Below are positions 35,718 through 46,406 of a stretch of DNA of 64,000 nt, in pieces. The stretch is from Paraburkholderia madseniana. Lineage in GTDB: Bacteria > Pseudomonadota > Gammaproteobacteria > Burkholderiales > Burkholderiaceae. Each line of letters opens with the position of its first letter. The first letter of the stretch is position 1. The notes beneath the pieces are model-generated. The model did no database searches. It was given only the letters and a program-made list of their open reading frames with translations, and was not told the origin of the DNA. The stretch is from assembly GCF_009690905.1 (NCBI RefSeq), contig NZ_VOSW01000053.1, forward strand, positions 1 to 64,000, read 5' to 3'. The position numbers and the translations under genes are program-made.

Positions 35718-36380
35718 CTAGTTAAGTCCATGAAGAAAATCGGGGACTGCACTTCCAATCGAGGCAAGATATCCCGCCATAGCACCGGCAACTTTTCGCA
35801 CGGCAGGACGTGCGATCATTCGTTCACGCCAAGCCAGCAGGTTGGGCGTCTCTCCTGTTATCGGCGCACCCTTGCGCGCGCCGAACAACTGCGCCATGTA
35901 AAACGCAATGTCGGCATAGGAATAGGTCTCGGCCAGAAATTCGCGATTGGCAAGAACTCGTTCCATGCGTCGATAATATTGCAACGCTTCGTTGCGCGCA
36001 GTCTGCGCCGCAGGATCATCCGGCGCATCTTCAAGTCCCATCAGTCGGACAATGTGGGGAAAATAGATTTCATCGCAGCAGTGTTCGAGCTGACGCGCCA
36101 TGGCGCGCGCCTCTGGATGCGCCGGCCATAAGGCGGGATTGGGCTTCAGGTCTTCAAGATACTCAAATATTTGCGTGGAATCGAAAATCTCCAGGTTGCC
36201 GTCTATTAGTACCGGCACCTGATGCTTCGGATTGACGCGCAATACGTCTGGATGTTTGGGGGCGTAACCGCGCAACTGATCAAACGGAGCCATCACCAGT
36301 TCGAAGTCGATGCCCTTCTCGTGCGCCGCGATCTCAACCTTGGCACCGAACATGCTCAGGGGTCCGGAAATTATTTTCAT
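35718..36380 (-). CDS. Glutathione S-transferase family protein
   Basis: 220 residues. The N-terminal thioredoxin-like domain has MKIISGPLSMFGAKVEIAAH, the cis-Pro segment KHQVPVLIDG and the glutathione-binding EIFDSTQIFEYLED. The C-terminal helical domain includes ANREFLAETYSYADIAFYMA, the N-capping box of GSTs. Start at 36380; a 47-residue NIPSNAP-like frame upstream ends in an ATGA overlap with this ATG, so they are translated in series. Divergent from the WYL regulator, which probably controls it. Confidence 0.9.
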   Translation of the reverse strand: MKIISGPLSMFGAKVEIAAHEKGIDFELVMAPFDQLRGYAPKHPDVLRVNPKHQVPVLIDGNLEIFDSTQIFEYLEDLKPNPALWPAHPEARAMARQLEHCCDEIYFPHIVRLMGLEDAPDDPAAQTARNEALQYYRRMERVLANREFLAETYSYADIAFYMAQLFGARKGAPITGETPNLLAWRERMIARPAVRKVAGAMAGYLASIGSAVPDFLHGLN

Positions 36381-36520
36381 TTGTCTCTCTTCAATTGATC
36401 TTGTGTCTCGACAAACTCACGATCGAACGGATCGATCAACACGTCGCGTTTGTGGGGGTGAAGGGTGTATTGGCGTAGTTCAATGACCTTGAGTTGCTTT
36501 TCGTGAATGCCCTTGTCCAT
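36377..36520 (-). pseudogene. NIPSNAP-like 47-residue mini-ORF coupled to the GST gene
   Basis: An uninterrupted 47-codon frame reads MDKGIHEKQLKVIELRQYTL, then HPHKRDVLIDPFDREFVETQ, and ends at a TGA that overlaps the GST ATG (ATGA). The segment KVIELRQYTLHPxxRDVLID is the N-terminus of NIPSNAP-family proteins, which are normally about 100 residues or longer. So this is either a truncated NIPSNAP gene or a short leader that couples translation to the GST. AAGG lies before its ATG. Confidence 0.65.
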
Positions 36521-36577
36521 ATTTGACCTTCGCATTGATCGAGCAGAGGAGGGATGTGGCAGATAGTAAGTCCGTTA

Positions 36578-36598
36578 ACATGACGCCTTATGTCATGT
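36578..36598. promoter_or_regulatory. Inverted repeat in the GST/WYL divergent promoter
   Basis: ACATGAC (36578-36584) and GTCATGT (36592-36598) are perfect 7-bp arms around GCCTTAT. A further TGTCAT half-site occurs at about 36612-36617, just before the WYL regulator ATG. Probably the operator of that regulator. Confidence 0.55.
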
Positions 36599-36619
36599 AT
36601 TTGAGGTCAGGTGTCATTT

Positions 36620-37597
36620 ATGAAAGCTAGCCGCCTTTTGTCGATCATGATGATGCTGCAAGCGCGCGGGCGTATGACCGCACCGGCTTTGGCTGAAGCA
36701 CTGGAGGTTTCCGAGCGCACGATCTTGCGCGATATCGATCAGCTCTCTAGTGCTGGCGTGCCCATCTGGGGGGATCGAGGTCGCAACGGGGGATTTCAAT
36801 TACGCGAGGGTTGGAGTACCGATCTCACTGGGCTCACGGAGCACGAAGCGCACGCGCTGTTTCTGGCAGGTTTGCCTGGGCCTGCGACGGAACTGGGCTT
36901 GGACGGCATGGCAACCTCTGCGCGGCTAAAGATGATTGCCAGTCTGCCTCCGGACTCACGCGAGCAGGCTGATCGTGTCGCTAGCCGACTGCACATTGAC
37001 ACGGTGGATTGGTACCGTGCTCAAGAAACGCCGTTATTTCTGCGTGAAGTCGCCAATGCCGTGTGGAGCTCGTACCGTATCGAAGTGAAGTATGAGAGTT
37101 GGCATGGTTTATCCCGCCGCGAACTTGAGCCGCTCGGTTTGGTGCTCAAGGGAGGTACCTGGTACCTGATTGCCAAGGTGGTGGGCAGGCCCGGCGCACT
37201 GACCTTTCGGCTAGCGAATATTAGTGAATTCAAGTCCTCTCGCCGCCGTTTCAAGCGTCCTGCGCGATTTGACCTGGCGAAGCACTGGCGTGACGCCATA
37301 GACCGCTACGAGACCGATCTTTATCGGTTGACGGCACATATCGCCGTGTCGGCGCGCGGCGAGAATTGGTTGGTCAACGCGCGTATTAAAACCGCTCCAG
37401 TTTTGCAGGGTGCAGGTAGTGCGGAGGTGCCATCAGGATGGAAAGAGTTTTTGATGCCCATCGAATCCATCGAGCACGGCGCGCGGAAGCTGTTGGGATA
37501 CGGTTCAAATTTGAAGATCGTAGGGCCGTGGGAACTTAAGAATAAATTTATGGAAGAGTTGTCACAGTTGAAAGCGCTCTATAAGAGGGGCGCATAA
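36620..37597 (+). CDS. WYL-domain transcriptional regulator (YafY/DeoR-type HTH)
   Basis: 325 residues from the ATG at 36620. N-terminal DeoR-type HTH (ASRLLSIMMMLQARGRMTAP, ALAEALEVSERTILRDIDQL), then a WYL domain with LEPLGLVLKGGTWYLIAKVV and RLANISEFKSSRRRF, and a C-terminal WCX-like region. WYL regulators sense small ligands or nucleic acid. Divergent from the GST and probably its repressor. Confidence 0.92.
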   Translation: MKASRLLSIMMMLQARGRMTAPALAEALEVSERTILRDIDQLSSAGVPIWGDRGRNGGFQLREGWSTDLTGLTEHEAHALFLAGLPGPATELGLDGMATSARLKMIASLPPDSREQADRVASRLHIDTVDWYRAQETPLFLREVANAVWSSYRIEVKYESWHGLSRRELEPLGLVLKGGTWYLIAKVVGRPGALTFRLANISEFKSSRRRFKRPARFDLAKHWRDAIDRYETDLYRLTAHIAVSARGENWLVNARIKTAPVLQGAGSAEVPSGWKEFLMPIESIEHGARKLLGYGSNLKIVGPWELKNKFMEELSQLKALYKRGA

Positions 37598-37970
37598 TTT
37601 TGGTGAAGAGATGAAGCCAGGAAACCTGGACAGTCCGGGAGGTGGAAAAGCGGACATGGGTTTCCTTTCTTACGACTCCGTTAGATTGTAACGGGGGCCT
37701 GAAGTCAAAAAGGCGAGGCAGCCAAACCAACCGGATCCAAGTTGGGCAAGTTGGGTGGTCTTCGCGCGTGGAAAGCTCTTAGCGGATAGTCAATGAAGGC
37801 CGTATTTGAACGACCGCTGTCGGGCGAATCGAAGGTCCGATTGAAGAGGCTGGCGTGGTTCATCGAGTGCCGGTTCGGCTCACACGAGAATCGCCCGTGC
37901 AGCGCTGCGAAAAGTATTCGGCGTTGCGGGCTTAACCTTTGATCGAACCACGCCGTTTTTTGCTCAACGT
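37598..37970. other. Intergenic region, no recognised content
   Basis: 373 bases between the WYL regulator and the glycine-zipper gene. No gene, RNA or repeat recognised. Confidence 0.4.
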
Positions 37971-38411
37971 TCAGTCATGGTGGCGATGTTTGTGATGGCG
38001 CTTGTCCGGTCGGTAGCCGCGGGAATAGTCGTCCGCGTACGAATTTGACCGCGAAATGTTACCGCCAAGCGCTGAACCCGCGCCGCCGCCCACGGCCGCG
38101 CCGACGAGGCCGCCCGTGCGGCCGCCCATCGCATTGCCTGCCGCTGTGCCGGCACCGCCCCCGAGCGCGCCACCAATGATGGCGCCCGTGCGTTCCCTGC
38201 GGTTTGACGTGACTGCGCCGCCGGCGCCGCCGCCGACTGCACCGCCAATGACGGAACCCGTGCTGCCGCCTACTGCGCCACCCAGGGCAGCGCCGGCTAC
38301 GCCGCCGAGCGCGCCGCCAAGGGCATTGTTCATATCGCCGGCCACCGCCGGTAACGACGCTGCAGTGGTGAGCGCTGCAACGGCAACAATCTGGAAGATT
38401 CTCTTCGACAT
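37971..38411 (-). CDS. Exported glycine-zipper protein
   Basis: 146 residues. The signal peptide (MSKRIFQIVAVAALTTAASL, cleavage near AVA-GDMN) is followed by long glycine-zipper stretches (GGALGGVAGAALGGAVGG, GAIIGGALGGGAGTAAGNAM, GGLVGAAVGGGAGSALGG) and a basic His-rich tail (YRPDKRHHKHRHHD). Such proteins insert in or associate with the outer membrane. The His-rich tail may bind metal. Monocistronic. Confidence 0.8.
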   Translation of the reverse strand: MSKRIFQIVAVAALTTAASLPAVAGDMNNALGGALGGVAGAALGGAVGGSTGSVIGGAVGGGAGGAVTSNRRERTGAIIGGALGGGAGTAAGNAMGGRTGGLVGAAVGGGAGSALGGNISRSNSYADDYSRGYRPDKRHHKHRHHD

Positions 38412-38969
38412 AAAAGGTCTCTGGTTTTTGGGACGGCGCCGAGTATAACCGCCCTCCGAAAGGTTTTTGTAGCGCGCCAGTTCGGACCTCGGTAAGAGGT
38501 GTAACAAAATGATCCGATGGTTTTTTGTGAAACGCTTTCGGTGCTATTGGCGTCAGGCGTTGAGGCTTGTTCGACGCCTGCCGGCACGTGCCGTAGCGTG
38601 TTCACAGTCGTGGCGACCACGGCAGGCATCCAACAACCCTCAACGACTTCTGCCGATCGCCGACAGGCAAAGTCGAACACCAACCGTCGATCGCAATCGG
38701 CTCTCAAACGACTGCTCATTGGCGAAGAACAGCTGTCTCGGAGGAGCTACCGATGGGTGAAAACCGCTCTCCGCACGTTACGTTACATTCGAGGTCCGGA
38801 AGACAATGTTCCGCGCCACACCGGCGTTTCAATATCGCGACGCGCGGGAATCGATCGCCTGCGCGCCCTTGATTTGCCGAGTTTTCTTATGCACCACACG
38901 GTGCGGTCCCATATGGTATGACCTTTGCAGTCACAACCCTAGGATTTTCATTACCGGGGGGGTGCAAGC
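38412..38969. other. Intergenic region between glycine-zipper gene and lipoprotein
   Basis: About 560 bases. It must hold two divergent promoters. Short frames here look like noise. No RNA or repeat recognised. Confidence 0.4.
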
Positions 38970-40817
<1,848 letters not shown>

Positions 40818-41475
40818 CGAAGGCACCACGCATGGGGGAAAACGGCGGACCGGGCAACCGGCCCGCCGATCCGCGTGGCACCATGCAACGCGCGTGATCT
40901 TACGGACATGGACGCTTGCCTCCATTTTCCGCACATCATTCTCTCAGGCGAGCGACTGGTGATATGAGAAGACAAAGGTCAACTGCCCGCCAGCTTCTTT
41001 GACGACCTTGAGCGGGATACTGGATGGGACTGCACCGTCCACCTTCATAAGCACGCGGTGCTGGTCAGCCCGCAAAAAGTGCATTTGTTGGTTGAGTACA
41101 CAAGGAATCGCGCAGACGGTTCAGTGATCACATTGCACAAGAACCTCTGGGTGGTCCCTACGATGCGGATCGTTGGGGTATCAAGCAACGATCCTACTAA
41201 GGATACGGGCCGATGGCGCGCGTCCGCCTGACGCGGATCGGCAGCAACGTCCACATAGATTTCGGCACCGAAACGCCCGATTGACGTTGCCAGCAATCGT
41301 CAATCGAACAGGCATTGGCAAAATCCAATGGAATGATTTGCGACGTCAACGCAAACCATGCGAGTTCGAGCACGCGTAAGAGCCGGCTGCGTTGCGTGGA
41401 TTGGCTGGCGGCATAAGTCCTTCCGCTTTCGGTGCATACTCCCGCTACTACCCGCTAGGCCAAGAACCACGACTC
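40818..41475. other. Region with a probable decayed leftward frame
   Basis: About 660 bases without a clear gene. A leftward frame at about 40964-41130 reads protein-like (QHRVLMKVDGAVPSSIPLKV, GGQLTFVFSYHQSLA) but is blocked upstream by a stop and has no recognised relative. I suspect a gene remnant. Confidence 0.35.
40843..40868 (+). terminator. Hairpin after the Thr-Pro lipoprotein gene
   Basis: CGGCGG-A-CCGG, loop GCAA, CCGG-CCCGCCG lies 25 bases after the stop. A strong GC stem without a T-run. Confidence 0.55.
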
Positions 41476-42372
41476 ATGGCACTAACCCCGTTGCCGCCAC
41501 TCGGATGCCTGCTCGCCTTCGAAGCAAGCGCACGACACCTGAGTTTCACTCGCGCCGGCAACGAGTTGCATCTGTCACCGAGTGCGGTCAGCCGGCAGAT
41601 CTCCCAACTGGAAGAATTCCTCGGGCGACGTCTTTTTTCACGTGAACACAACGCCCTGCGCCTGACGCCCGCCGGCGAAACCTATGCAATTGACGTGCGA
41701 AGCATTCTCGAGCTTTGCAGCAGCGCCACGTCGAATATGATGGCGCGGGTCGTCAAGTCGCGGCTGACCATTTCCTGCACTGCCGGGCTTTCCGCATTGT
41801 GGCTCGCGCCCCGGCTCGGCTCCTTTATCGAGGTCAACCCGGACATCGATCTGCGGATCATCGTGCGTGATCATTTCGGCGTTGTCTCTTCCGCGGAGTA
41901 CGACGTGGGTATCTTCTATCTGCGCAACGCAGACGTGCCCGGCACTCACACGCAGAAGCTGTTCGATGAGCAGGTCTATGCCGTCTGCTCGCCCGGCTAT
42001 CTGAACGGCACACTTCTCGAACCGGCGCAATTGCTGTCGCACACGCTGCTCGTACTCGAAGATGCCGAACGAAACTGGATGTCGTGGCATAGCTGGTTCG
42101 AACGCGTAGGTGTGACGCGGACCAATCCTGCCTCGACGATCATCGTGAACAGTTATCCGTTGATCACGGAACTCGCGGCGCATGGTAAAGGCATCGCGCT
42201 CGGATGGAGCAAGGTCATCGATCTGCTGCTTGAGAATGGCACGCTCGTCAAAGCATCGGCGGCGTCAGCAACGATGGGCGGCGCCTATTACCTGACACGC
42301 CCGCTGGAGCGAGCGGAAAGTGCGCCGGCACGACGCTTCCGTGAATGGGCCATCGCGCAGATGACGCCGTGA
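41476..42372 (+). CDS. LysR-family regulator, GcvA-like
   Basis: 298 residues from MALTPLPPLGCLLAFEASAR. HTH with NELHLSPSAVSRQISQLEEF and LGRRLFSREHN; the effector domain ends near RRFREWAIAQMTP. An in-frame upstream start (41392) gives no LysR-like residues. It precedes the broken transporter and the hydroxyproline-type genes, all reading rightward. A LysR-like palindrome follows at 42407-42429. Confidence 0.9.
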   Translation: MALTPLPPLGCLLAFEASARHLSFTRAGNELHLSPSAVSRQISQLEEFLGRRLFSREHNALRLTPAGETYAIDVRSILELCSSATSNMMARVVKSRLTISCTAGLSALWLAPRLGSFIEVNPDIDLRIIVRDHFGVVSSAEYDVGIFYLRNADVPGTHTQKLFDEQVYAVCSPGYLNGTLLEPAQLLSHTLLVLEDAERNWMSWHSWFERVGVTRTNPASTIIVNSYPLITELAAHGKGIALGWSKVIDLLLENGTLVKASAASATMGGAYYLTRPLERAESAPARRFREWAIAQMTP

Positions 42373-42406
42373 GCTAAGCACGCTGACGGCTTCTCCCCGT
42401 TGCCAT

Positions 42407-42429
42407 GCGTTTGCAAATATCGCAAACGC
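42407..42429. promoter_or_regulatory. LysR-type palindrome before the MFS pseudogene
   Basis: GCGTTTGC (42407-42414) and GCAAACGC (42422-42429) are perfect 8-bp arms around AAATATC. This contains a T-N11-A box and lies between the LysR gene and its likely target operon. Confidence 0.6.
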
Positions 42430-42535
42430 GAATGCGAAATTAACGTTTCCATCCCCCCAGGTCAAAAATTACATTCAAGGGGTGCACAGACCGCGAACGT
42501 TCGCGTTAGGCAAAAACATCGGAGAGGTGACAGTC

Positions 42536-43564
42536 ATGGCAATGGACATACCCAGCGGCGTCACGGGAGCGGTGCCCGTAGTTTCTCCCGCCGCCACGCG
42601 ACGTCACGCGATCTTCGCGACCGTGATTGGCAGCGGCCTCGAGTGGTTCGATTTCTCAGGGTATGCATTCTTTGCCGCCATCATCGGCAAGCTGTTTTTT
42701 CCGGCGGGCAACGAAACGACGTCACTGCTGCTTGCGCTGGCCACATTCGGTGTTGGCTTTGTGATGCGGCCGTTGGGCGGCATTCTATTCGGCATCTATG
42801 CCGACCGCGCCGGCCGAAAGCGCGCGTTGTCGCTGGCAATGCTGCTCATGGCGTTGGGTTCCGCAATCATTGCGTTCGCACCGACGTACCAATCCATCGG
42901 TATTCTTGCTCCGTGCCTGATCGTGCTCGCTCGATTGCTGCAAGGGATTTCCGCAGGTGGTGAAATGGGCGGGGCGACCGCCTTCCTGACCGAGCACGCG
43001 CCGAAGGACCGTCGCGCCACTTATTCGAGCTGGATCCAGACCAGTGTCGGCTTTGCCGTCGTGATTGGTAGTCTGGTGGGCACGCTGATCGTGTCGGCCC
43101 TTCCGGCCGATGCCGTGCTGCGGTGGGGCTGGCGAATTCCATTTTTCGTGGGTATGTTGATCGCGCCTGTGGGCTACTACATCCGACTGAAGATCGACGA
43201 GACGCCCGAATTCGCTACACAGAAGAAGCATGCTGAAACACCTTTGCGCGAAGTAATACGCGTCTACCCACGCCAGGTGGTATCGAGTTTGATGATGGTG
43301 GTGTTGTGGACGGTTTGCACCTACGTCATCCTGTTCTACATGCCGACCTATGCGACGCGCTATCTCGGGTTAAGTCAAAAACAGGGTTTCGTGTCGGGTG
43401 TGGTGAGCGGGGTGGTGCTGATGGTGATGGCGCCAATCGTCGGGGCTTTCTCCGACCGCATGGGCAAGCGCCGCGTATTACATCGTGTTCGCGGCTGCCG
43501 TCAGCCTGATCGGCACTCTGTTGATGAAACCCTATCAATCCTGAGCGGAATCGCAATTTCATGA
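42536..43564 (+). pseudogene. MHS-type MFS transporter, truncated by deletion and frameshift
   Basis: The frame starts at 42536 with GGAGAGGTGA upstream and encodes a normal MHS-family N-terminus: GSGLEWFDFSGYAFFAAIIG, FGVGFVMRPLGGILFGIYAD, RAGRKRAL, RLLQGISAGGEMGGATAFL. About nine helices in, after GAFSDRMGKRR, homology stops and 28 unrelated residues follow to a stop at 43564. The +1 frame from about 43473 reads AYYIVFAAAVSLIGTLLMKP, which looks like the last helices of the same protein. So roughly 90 residues are lost and the frame is shifted. Import is probably inactive. Confidence 0.8.
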
Positions 43565-44820
43565 GCACTTTCGTACTTGAACGAATCAATGTCTTCGACC
43601 CCGCCAGCGGCACGCGCCGCGAAGGCGTCGACGTCTGCGTGAAGGACGGTGTCATTGCTTCGATCGGCACCGTGCCGACGTCGGTGTCGCCCGACGCCCG
43701 GTACGCGTTGCCGGGACATACGCTGCTGCCCGGCTTCATCGATTTGCATGTGCATGTAGTCGCCTCCAAAACCAACCTCGGCGCGAATGCGGTGATGCCG
43801 AACTTTCTCGCCGCGCTGCGTACCGTGCCGATTGTGCGTGGCATGCTCAACCGCGGTTTTACAACGGTGCGCGATGCCGGCGGCGCGGACTTCGGCATGT
43901 GCGAGGCGGTTAATACCGGCGTGCTCCTAGGGCCGCGCATTCTCTCATCGGGCAAGGCACTTTCGCAAACGGGCGGACATGGTGACTTCCGTCCGCGCAG
44001 CGACCAGTTGAGCGACGCTTGCGGTTGTCTGGGCCGTCAGGGCGCGATTGCGCGTGTCGTAGACGGCGAAGACGCAATCCGGCTCGCCGTGCGTGAAGAA
44101 ATTCTTAAAGGTGCTACGCAGATCAAGGTCATGGCATCCGGTGGCGTAGCGTCGCCGAACGATTCCATCACAAACACTCAGTACTCGGAGGCAGAACTTC
44201 GGGCCGCGGTAGAGGAAGCAGAGGCGGCGGGCACTTACGTCATGGCGCATGCTTACACGCCGCGGGCGATCCGTCGCGCGATCGAATGCGGTGTGCGTTG
44301 CATCGAGCACGGCAATCTGGTGGACGAGGCGACCGCGCGCATGATGGTGGAACGCAACGTCTACATGGTGCCGACGCTTGCTACCCTGGACCATCTGTTC
44401 GCGCAGGGGCCTACGCTTGGCTTCCCGCCTGAATCGCTGGAAAAGATCGATGCGGCCCGATCTGTCGGTCGCGAGGCACTCAGGTTGCTGGCACGCGTCG
44501 GCGTCAAAGCGGGCTTCGGCTCTGACATGCTGGGAGAACTGCATACGTACCAGTCCGACGAGTTCGAGGCGCGCGCGCAGATAGTCGGGAATCTGGAGGC
44601 GATCCGTTCCGCCACATCGGTAGCAGCAGAGATCATCGGCGAAGCCGGCGTGCGAGGCACCGTTAGCGTGGGCGCGAAGGCCGACCTGGTCGTTGTGGCC
44701 GGTGACCCGGTTGAGAATCTGTCGCTATTGCTCGGTCAGGGAGAGCACATCCCGATGGTGATCAAGGCCGGAGTTTGCGTCAAACAGGCAGGACAACTGC
44801 TCGAGCCCGTGGCAGCATAA
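43561..44820 (+). CDS. Amidohydrolase-family metal-dependent hydrolase
   Basis: 419 residues. TIM-barrel amidohydrolase with HVH in PGFIDLHVHVVA, Lys in TQIKVMASGGVA (candidate bridging residue), His in YVMAHAYTP, His in CIEHGNL, and Asp in GFGSDMLGELHTY. This is the full binuclear set of the prolidase/imidazolonepropionase-like branch, whose members cleave X-Pro type dipeptides or cyclic amides. The start overlaps the end of the broken transporter frame (ATGA). Its neighbour is a hydroxyproline-type enzyme, so it may release hydroxyproline from a peptide (inference). Confidence 0.88.
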   Translation: MSTFVLERINVFDPASGTRREGVDVCVKDGVIASIGTVPTSVSPDARYALPGHTLLPGFIDLHVHVVASKTNLGANAVMPNFLAALRTVPIVRGMLNRGFTTVRDAGGADFGMCEAVNTGVLLGPRILSSGKALSQTGGHGDFRPRSDQLSDACGCLGRQGAIARVVDGEDAIRLAVREEILKGATQIKVMASGGVASPNDSITNTQYSEAELRAAVEEAEAAGTYVMAHAYTPRAIRRAIECGVRCIEHGNLVDEATARMMVERNVYMVPTLATLDHLFAQGPTLGFPPESLEKIDAARSVGREALRLLARVGVKAGFGSDMLGELHTYQSDEFEARAQIVGNLEAIRSATSVAAEIIGEAGVRGTVSVGAKADLVVVAGDPVENLSLLLGQGEHIPMVIKAGVCVKQAGQLLEPVAA

Positions 44821-44877
44821 CGCACGTAGCACGGCGTCCGTAGTGGCGCGCAGACATCACGTGGAGGATATAAGGAT

Positions 44878-45885
44878 ATGCAGGTCAGTCGCACAATCAG
44901 TACCGTCGAAGTCCATACCGGCGGAGAGCCGTTCCGGATCGTCACCTCGGGCCTTCCCCGCCTGCAGGGCAACTCGATCGTGGAGCGCCGTGCCTGGGTT
45001 CGCGAACATGCGGACAATATTCGCCAGGCCCTGATGTTCGAACCCCGCGGACACGCGGACATGTACGGGGGCTATCTCACGCCGCCCGTTTCACCCACGG
45101 CCGACTTCGGCATCATCTTCCTGCACAACGAAGGATATAGCGACCACTGCGGACATGGCGTGATCGCGCTGGCAACGGCTGCGGTGGAGCTCGGCTGGGT
45201 GCAGCGCGAATCGCCCGAGACGCGGGTTGGCATCGACGCACCTTGTGGTTTTATCGAAGCATTCGTCAAATGGGACGGCATGCACGCCAACGGTGTGCGA
45301 TTCATTAACGTGCCATCGTTCATTTACAAGCGCGACGTGAGCGTCGAGACGCCGACGTACGGGACGGTGACAGGCGATATCGCATTCGGAGGTGCGTTCT
45401 ATTTCTACACGGACGGCGCGCCGCACGGCCTCGCGATTCGTGAGTCGTCGGTCGAAGTGCTCAAGCAATTCGGTGCTGAAGTGAAGATCGCTGCCAACCT
45501 CGCGTTTCCACTTGTGCATCCGCAGATTCCGGAAATCAATCATATCTACGGCACGATCATTCACGGCGCGCCGAGATTTCCCGAATCCACTCAGGCGAAC
45601 TGCTGCATTTTCGCGGACCGGGAAGTGGACCGGTCTCCGACGGGTTCGGGCAGCGCAGGCCGCGTGGCGCAACTGTATCTGCGTGGCGAGATTGGGCGAG
45701 ACGACGTACTCGTGAATGAATCGATCATCGGCACGGTGTTCCGCGCGCGCGTTGTCGGTGAAACGCAGCTCGGCGATTTCCCCGCCGTGATCCCCGAGAT
45801 CGAAGGCTCAGCCCACGTTTGTGGATTCGCCAACTGGATCATCGACGAGCGCGATCCGCTCAAGTATGGATTCCTGGTACGTTGA
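44878..45885 (+). CDS. Proline racemase-family protein, trans-3-hydroxy-L-proline dehydratase type
   Basis: 335 residues. The first active-site motif is YSDHCGHGVIAL with Cys. The second is DREVDRSPTGSGSAGR with Thr in place of the second Cys. In this family Cys/Cys marks racemases and epimerases, and Cys/Thr marks trans-3-hydroxy-L-proline dehydratases, which give delta-1-pyrroline-2-carboxylate. The reductase needed next (ornithine cyclodeaminase family) survives only as a fragment downstream. A GGAGG-type RBS (GTGGAGGATAT) precedes the ATG. Confidence 0.88.
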   Translation: MQVSRTISTVEVHTGGEPFRIVTSGLPRLQGNSIVERRAWVREHADNIRQALMFEPRGHADMYGGYLTPPVSPTADFGIIFLHNEGYSDHCGHGVIALATAAVELGWVQRESPETRVGIDAPCGFIEAFVKWDGMHANGVRFINVPSFIYKRDVSVETPTYGTVTGDIAFGGAFYFYTDGAPHGLAIRESSVEVLKQFGAEVKIAANLAFPLVHPQIPEINHIYGTIIHGAPRFPESTQANCCIFADREVDRSPTGSGSAGRVAQLYLRGEIGRDDVLVNESIIGTVFRARVVGETQLGDFPAVIPEIEGSAHVCGFANWIIDERDPLKYGFLVR

Positions 45886-45984
45886 GCGGTGCTCGCTCAC
45901 GATTCCAGGATCTTCGAATAACAACTACGTGCCACGATAAATATCGATTCCGCTGAGGTCAGCCGCTTACTTCCGCTGTCCTCG

Positions 45985-46255
45985 CTTGTGGCGACGCTAT
46001 TACCTCGCGACGAACCGCGGCCGCATCGGCGCTCGGCGTCAAGTTGCTAGCCAACCCCGGCGCGTCGCGGCTGCTCGTGGTCGGTGCCGGCCGGGTAGGA
46101 CGTCTGCTTGGGCCAGCAATAGCCAGCGTACGTCAGCTCGAGTCCGTCGAGGTATGGAACATCAATCCGCAGACCGCACGGGCATGCGCAGCGCAATGGC
46201 AGGAAGAGGGGCTGAACGCCCGTGCAGTGGATGAGCAAAGCGCGGTGTCAGAGCG
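45985..46255 (+). pseudogene. Remnant of an ornithine cyclodeaminase/pyrroline-2-carboxylate reductase gene
   Basis: The frame reads AITSRRTAAASALGVKLLAN, PGASRLLVVGAGRVGRLLGP and VWNINPQTARACAAQWQEEG. This is the centre of the ornithine cyclodeaminase/mu-crystallin family, including the Rossmann glycine loop. Both ends (about 100 residues before, over 120 after) are missing and no start codon fits. As delta-1-pyrroline-2-carboxylate reductase, an intact protein would take the product of the neighbouring dehydratase to L-proline. Confidence 0.8.
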
Positions 46256-46406
46256 TCGATCGGCGGCCTAGTTAATCGAGGATGGGGAATTTGCGGAACG
46301 CGTGTTGAACAGTGATTGCTCGGAAGCGGACATGCGGTGTCTCGTTTCCCGCGCTAGACGCTGTTGCGTTCCGCATGCAGCAGGTCGACATCTTATGCGG
46401 GGCTCC

